Assembly: GCA_945947715.1 (NCBI GenBank) | Contig: CAMEYZ010000065.1 | Coordinates: 1 to 9,853, forward strand | Direction: 5' to 3' | Length of the DNA stretch: 9,853 nt | Origin: an uncultured Clostridia bacterium | GTDB taxonomy: Bacteria; Bacillota; Clostridia; Oscillospirales; Ruminococcaceae | Shown here: positions 7,086 to 9,853 of the stretch, piece after piece | Position numbering within the stretch: the stretch's first letter is position 1 | Layout of the letters: the number at the start of each line of letters is the position of its first letter | The notes under the pieces: generated by a model | Told to the model about the DNA's origin: nothing | Database searches by the model: none | What the model saw: the letters and a program-made list of their open reading frames with translations, nothing else | Made by a program: the position numbers and the translations under genes

Positions 7086-7130
7086 CAGCCGGCAGCTTCT
7101 TACTTGACAGAAGCTGTCGGCTGGTTTGTT
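7086..7130. terminator. Bidirectional rho-independent terminator between convergent genes
   Basis: A 15-bp stem (7086-7100 with 7109-7123, one G-U pair) closes on an 8-base loop. It is followed on the plus strand by GTTTGTTTT and on the minus strand by GCTTTTTT (7077-7082 region). It therefore ends both the DXS-like operon (stop at 7076) and the Crp/Fnr gene (stop at 7169). Confidence 0.88.
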
Positions 7131-7168
7131 TTCCTGGGTGACTATCCACGATATACGCATATTTTTCC

Positions 7169-7828
7169 TCATAACAGCGTAAATCGACTCCTGTCACATT
7201 TGAGTATACCCTCACGGCGGAGCTTGCTTATTTCAGCGGAAAGTCCGCTTCTGTCCACCTGCAGAAAATCCGCCAGCTCCTGTCGGTCATAGGGTATCGT
7301 AAAGCTGTCAGACCCTTTCGATTTGGCCTGCCACATCAGATAGGTCATCAGCTTTTCCCGTGTGGTGCGCTTGGAGGTTATCTCGATCTTTCGGTTCAGC
7401 GTCAGATTTTTCAGAGCCAGATTTTTCATCAGATTTGCGATAAGCTGCTTGTGAAACTCACAGGAATTACAGCAGGGACACATTATCCTGTTTCCGTTGA
7501 TGAGCATGATCTCGCTGTCCTCCGATGCCGCCGCGCTTACGGGTACGGACATCACCTCCGCGCAGACAAATGCCTCGCCGAAAATATGTGACGGTTCGAT
7601 TTGAGTCACGATATTTCTGTTGCCGAAATAATCCACGCTTACTATCTGTACCGCCCCTGACAGCACTATCCCAATATTCGTCACCCGCTGACCCTCGCTG
7701 ATGATGACCTGATTTTTCCCATACTGCTTTACTTTGGCATTAAGACAGCTAAGCTTCTCGGTCAGTTCATCATCGCCGATGCCTTCAAATAAAGTGCACT
7801 TTTTCAGGATTTCCGTATATTTCCTCAC
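7169..7828 (-). CDS. Crp/Fnr-family transcriptional regulator with Cys-rich segment
   Basis: This 219-residue DNA-binding regulator has an N-terminal cyclic-nucleotide-binding-like beta barrel (about 12-115, with LSGAVQIV at 56-63 and the turn HIFGEAF at 81-87), a dimerisation helix (about 124-152), and a C-terminal winged helix-turn-helix (about 156-219, recognition region VDRSGLSAEISKLRREG at 191-207). Just before the long helix is CPCCNSC, with Cys117, 119, 120 and 123. These could bind an Fe-S cluster or sense redox state; the segment is seen, the ligand is inferred. The cAMP-binding residues of CRP are not evident. It starts with GTG at 7828, with AGGAG seven bases upstream and no better ATG. 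It is divergent from an Fe-S protein gene with a palindrome between them, suggesting it controls itself and that gene. It converges on the DXS-like operon. The family call is firm and the signal is unknown. Confidence 0.93.
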   Translation of the reverse strand: MRKYTEILKKCTLFEGIGDDELTEKLSCLNAKVKQYGKNQVIISEGQRVTNIGIVLSGAVQIVSVDYFGNRNIVTQIEPSHIFGEAFVCAEVMSVPVSAAASEDSEIMLINGNRIMCPCCNSCEFHKQLIANLMKNLALKNLTLNRKIEITSKRTTREKLMTYLMWQAKSKGSDSFTIPYDRQELADFLQVDRSGLSAEISKLRREGILKCDRSRFTLL

Positions 7829-7842
7829 ACAAATTCTCCTTT

Positions 7843-7858
7843 TGTTGAAATTTCAACA
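7843..7858. promoter_or_regulatory. Probable Crp/Fnr operator: 16-bp palindrome TGTTGAAATTTCAACA
   Basis: A perfect inverted repeat lies between the divergent Crp/Fnr and Fe-S protein genes. Its TTGA...TCAA half-sites resemble those of Fnr-type regulators, though the spacing is two bases tighter than the E. coli FNR site. It sits downstream of the regulator's own promoter (about 15 bases past its -10) and just upstream of the ribosome binding site. Binding there would repress the regulator gene. From the other side it lies upstream of the Fe-S gene's candidate -10 boxes, where a class II activator could act. Confidence 0.75.
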
Positions 7859-7872
7859 TACTTATTATGCTC

Positions 7873-7901
7873 ATTATAATATAATTAAATCATCAAGTCA
7901 A
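7873..7901 (-). promoter_or_regulatory. Promoter of the Crp/Fnr regulator gene
   Basis: On the minus strand, TTGACT (7896-7901) and a perfect TATAAT (7873-7878) are separated by 17 bp. The expected start near 7866 gives a leader of about 40 bases containing the palindrome and the AGGAG ribosome binding site. Confidence 0.85.
7875..7885 (+). promoter_or_regulatory. Candidate -10 boxes for the Fe-S protein gene
   Basis: Two overlapping plus-strand TATAAT hexamers occur at 7875-7880 and 7880-7885. No good -35 box lies 17 bp upstream of either. For the second box, a start near 7892 would place the palindrome centre (7850.5) at about -41.5, the classic position of a class II Crp/Fnr activator. 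Activator dependence is inference. Confidence 0.45.
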
Positions 7902-7932
7902 CTGCTTGAAAAAATTTGAGAGGATAATTCTA

Positions 7933-8634
7933 ATGATAAGAAAAATTATAAAGATCGACGAAGAAAAATGCAACGGCTGCGGAGCCTGTGCGGACGCTTG
8001 TCACGAAGGCGCGATTGAGATCATTGGCGGAAAAGCAAAGGTGACCCGTGAGGATTACTGCGACGGTCTGGGAGACTGTCTGCCTGCCTGTCCCACAAAT
8101 GCTATCTCCTTTGAAATGCGTGAAGCGCCTGCCTACAATGAAGCGGCGGTGCTTGCGGCTAAGGCGAAAAAGCAGGCTACAGCTCTTCCATGCGGTTGTC
8201 CGGGAACACATTCCAAAACTATCAAACGTGAGGAAAACTGTTCATACTCCGACAACACGCCCTCTGTCAGCAGGCTGTCACAATGGCCTGTACAGATAAA
8301 GCTTGTGCCAATAAATGCGCCATATTTCGACGGTGCAGACCTGCTCATCGCTGCGGACTGCACGGCATACGCCTACGGTAAATTCCACGAGGATTTTATC
8401 AAAAACAGGATAACACTTATCGGCTGTCCAAAGCTTGACAGCGCCGATTATTCCGAGAAGCTTACGGAAATCATCAAATGTAACGATATCAGAAGCGTGA
8501 CCGTTGTGCGAATGGAGGTCCCTTGCTGCGGAGGTATCGAAAATGCCGTAAAACAGGCATTGCAGGCAAGCGGAAAGCTTATTCCATGGCAGGTGACGAT
8601 CATCTCTGTAAACGGCGACATCAAGAACAGATAG
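7933..8634 (+). CDS. Ferredoxin-domain Fe-S protein with Cys-rich C-terminal region
   Basis: This 233-residue cytoplasmic protein is probably an electron carrier or Fe-S enzyme component. The N-terminal ferredoxin domain (about 1-60) has a full first motif (Cys13, 16, 19, 23) and a second motif, YCDGLGDCLPACPTNAI, with Cys43, 49 and 53. In that second motif one usual cysteine is Leu, so cluster II would need another ligand or be a 3Fe-4S cluster. The rest (about 80-233) is not a ferredoxin. It carries CGC (87-89), Cys103, Cys143, GCPKLD (Cys165), Cys183 and a CCGG motif (Cys198-199), enough to hold further metal or disulphides. I do not recognise its reaction. ATG 7933 has AGAGGA eight bases upstream; an in-frame TTG at 7906 lacks a suitable site. 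It is divergent from the Crp/Fnr gene, which probably regulates it by anaerobic or redox signals. A terminator follows directly. Confidence 0.9.
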   Translation: MIRKIIKIDEEKCNGCGACADACHEGAIEIIGGKAKVTREDYCDGLGDCLPACPTNAISFEMREAPAYNEAAVLAAKAKKQATALPCGCPGTHSKTIKREENCSYSDNTPSVSRLSQWPVQIKLVPINAPYFDGADLLIAADCTAYAYGKFHEDFIKNRITLIGCPKLDSADYSEKLTEIIKCNDIRSVTVVRMEVPCCGGIENAVKQALQASGKLIPWQVTIISVNGDIKNR

Positions 8635-8653
8635 ACCTATAATATACTAAAAT

Positions 8654-8688
8654 CCCGGTACTGCATCATTGCAGTATCGGGCTCTTTT
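8654..8688 (+). terminator. Rho-independent terminator after the Fe-S protein gene
   Basis: A 12-bp stem (8654-8665 with 8670-8681, one G-U pair) closes on the tetraloop TCAT and is followed by CTCTTTTG. It lies 19 bp past the Fe-S gene's stop and separates that gene from the downstream hydrolase. Confidence 0.88.
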
Positions 8689-8712
8689 GTATTCTAAAAA
8701 TTGAATAGAGTC

Positions 8713-8741
8713 TTGCAAATCCATTTAAAAAGATGTATAAT
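8713..8741 (+). promoter_or_regulatory. Promoter of the metallo-beta-lactamase-fold hydrolase gene
   Basis: TTGCAA (8713-8718) and a perfect TATAAT (8736-8741) are separated by 17 bp. A start near 8748 leaves a leader of about 70 bases before ATG 8817. Confidence 0.8.
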
Positions 8742-8816
8742 GAACATGGTACATTATGCGATGAAAGAAAATACAATTCTTTTCATTGTTAATAAGCATG
8801 GGAGATCGTTTGGACT

Positions 8817-9662
8817 ATGAAGCTTCACTTCCTTAAAACAAAATGGAGCGATATTATTATCCTTGAAAGCAATGGAGAAGCTGCGCTGATCGACACCGGT
8901 TTTGAGGAACAGTACGACCAGCTTGCAGATTACCTGCATAAGCTTGGGATAAGCAGGCTCTCTTTTATTCTTCTCACTCATTTTCACAGAGATCATTACG
9001 GTAATATAGCTGCACTTACAGAAAATTTTCTTGTGGAAAGGGTATATATGAAGGAATACAGCGGTCTGGACAGCACCACAGCATGGGGCACAGAAGCAGT
9101 TGATGCCTACAGACGTTCGGAGCTGGATAAATACCGTGCCATTGTCGATGTCATATCTGAAAATAGTAAGCTTATCCCCGTGGAGGGGATTTCCTCATTT
9201 TTCTTTGGAAAGTATGAGCTGAAACTATTTTCAACGGAAAATTCTATCCGAGAGATATATGAGGATAAGTCCTGCCCCGACACATATCATAATATTGCTT
9301 TCAGCGAGAATCAGAACAGTCTTGGAATATTTATAAAGGCAGACGGAAAGAATATTTTCCTCGGCGGAGATATTATGGATATTTCTTCAACACATCCGAG
9401 GGCAGATCATGTATGCTGTCAGATTGCACGGAGTATAGGCGAGCAGATCGACATTTACAAGGCACCACATCACGGAACGGTACATACAGCTTGTGAAAAG
9501 GCTCTGGAGATTTTCAGACCACGCACTGCAATCATAACAAACGAGGATACATATTTGAGAGAACACAGTGACGTTTATGATAATCTGAGAAAGGCTAACC
9601 CGGAGGTAAAGATACTGCTGACAGAAAATGATGATATTGTCATTGATACAGAGCAGGTTTGA
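8817..9662 (+). CDS. ComEC-like metallo-beta-lactamase-fold hydrolase
   Basis: This 281-residue protein appears cytoplasmic, with no signal peptide or membrane helix. It opens with MKLHFLKTKWSDIIILES, the usual first strands of this fold, followed by ALIDTG (23-28). The zinc-binding motif THFHRDH (54-60) supplies His55, His57, Asp59 and His60. Later ligands are Asp185 in FLGGD and His218/His219 in KAPHHGT. The PHHG and FRPRTAIITN (233-242) segments resemble the soluble hydrolase domain of ComEC, which degrades one DNA strand during uptake. Here there is no competence membrane channel, so the substrate could be a nucleic acid, a nucleotide or another phosphoester. The only nearby ribosome binding site, GGAG at 8801-8804, is twelve bases from the ATG, which is long. 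The gene is probably monocistronic, with a promoter at 8713-8741. Fold confidence is high and substrate confidence low. Confidence 0.92.
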   Translation: MKLHFLKTKWSDIIILESNGEAALIDTGFEEQYDQLADYLHKLGISRLSFILLTHFHRDHYGNIAALTENFLVERVYMKEYSGLDSTTAWGTEAVDAYRRSELDKYRAIVDVISENSKLIPVEGISSFFFGKYELKLFSTENSIREIYEDKSCPDTYHNIAFSENQNSLGIFIKADGKNIFLGGDIMDISSTHPRADHVCCQIARSIGEQIDIYKAPHHGTVHTACEKALEIFRPRTAIITNEDTYLREHSDVYDNLRKANPEVKILLTENDDIVIDTEQV

Positions 9663-9735
9663 AAATGTTGTTCAGGCAGCTTTGCCTTTGTAAGAAGAAA
9701 AAGTCGAAAAATCTCAGGAAAATGTTAAAAATGTA
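9663..9735 (+). other. Intergenic stretch with a weak hairpin
   Basis: A 5-bp stem AGGCA/TGCCT (9674-9678 with 9683-9687) follows the hydrolase stop codon but is short and has only a weak T run. It might be a poor terminator. Nothing else was recognised before the next promoter. Confidence 0.3.
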
Positions 9736-9764
9736 TTGCTTTTTTCTGTCATATGGAATATAAT
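9736..9764 (+). promoter_or_regulatory. Promoter of the right-edge gene
   Basis: TTGCTT (9736-9741) and a perfect TATAAT (9759-9764) are separated by 17 bp, about 30 bases before the start codon at 9796. A second AATAAT follows the -10 box. Confidence 0.78.
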
Positions 9765-9795
9765 AATAGTAGAAATTTTTAACGGAGGTAACAAT

Positions 9796-9853
9796 ATGGG
9801 ATTTATTCAGGAACATATTGGACTTATCATAGGCATTGTGGTGGGAATCATTG
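9796..9853 (+). CDS. Start of a putative membrane protein (3' end missing)
   Basis: Only 19 codons are present, cut by the right edge. The ATG has a strong GGAGGT site six bases upstream (9784-9789) and a promoter just before it, so this is very likely a real gene. The translated start MGFIQEHIGLIIGIVVGII turns hydrophobic after residue 8, giving an N-terminal membrane helix or signal anchor. SPFH/flotillin-like and other single-anchor proteins begin this way, but too little is present to assign a family. Confidence 0.7.
   Translation, partial: MGFIQEHIGLIIGIVVGII

Noticed and set aside
7906..7932. Upstream TTG start for the Fe-S protein
   Set aside because: ATG 7933 has AGAGGA at the right distance, and the extra nine residues are not ferredoxin-like.
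9674..9687. Terminator after the hydrolase gene
   Set aside because: The stem is only 5 bp and the following T run is weak, so it is noted only as a weak hairpin.
1..9853. Mobile element, CRISPR array, tRNA or rRNA gene, toxin-antitoxin or phage gene
   Set aside because: No transposase, integrase, regularly spaced repeats, cloverleaf or rRNA-like sequence was recognised.

Overview
The window looks like the chromosome of a low-to-mid GC Firmicute, most likely a clostridial gut organism of the Ruminococcus/Oscillospiraceae type. The basis is strong AGGAGG-like ribosome binding sites, TTGACA/TATAAT promoters, and the overall protein style; this is inference, and I could not run a search. It is densely coded and mostly intact. 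I see no insertion sequences, tRNA or rRNA genes, CRISPR arrays or phage genes.

Left part (1-3845, minus strand): a two-gene export operon. A 409-residue protein fuses an N-terminal GAF sensor domain to a MacB/LolD-type ABC ATPase. Its end overlaps by 7 bp the start of a very large FtsX/MacB-type permease, which carries a long extracytoplasmic coiled coil and runs off the left edge. A good promoter (3817-3845) drives the pair.

Middle (4097-7130, plus strand): a three-gene operon behind a textbook MerR promoter (19-bp spacer filled by an 18-bp perfect palindrome). It encodes a small MerR regulator with a cysteine at position 52, a carboxymuconolactone-decarboxylase-like/cupin fusion, and a 581-residue thiamine-diphosphate enzyme related to 1-deoxy-D-xylulose-5-phosphate synthase (DXS). 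The DXS relative keeps the cofactor and catalytic residues. It has lost the residues that in DXS hold the phosphate of glyceraldehyde 3-phosphate, and about 32 residues of the inter-domain linker. I read this as a stress-inducible carboligase with a different acceptor, possibly a reactive aldehyde. It is the most interesting part of the window.

Right part: a hairpin terminator (7086-7130) is shared with a convergent Crp/Fnr-family regulator (7169-7828, minus) that has a Cys-rich CPCCNSC segment. This regulator is divergent from a Cys-rich ferredoxin-like Fe-S protein (7933-8634, plus), and a 16-bp perfect palindrome in the short intergenic region probably serves as operator. A terminator follows. 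Next come a monocistronic ComEC-like metallo-beta-lactamase-fold hydrolase (8817-9662) with its own promoter, and finally the first 19 codons of a putative membrane protein (from 9796) with a good promoter and ribosome binding site.
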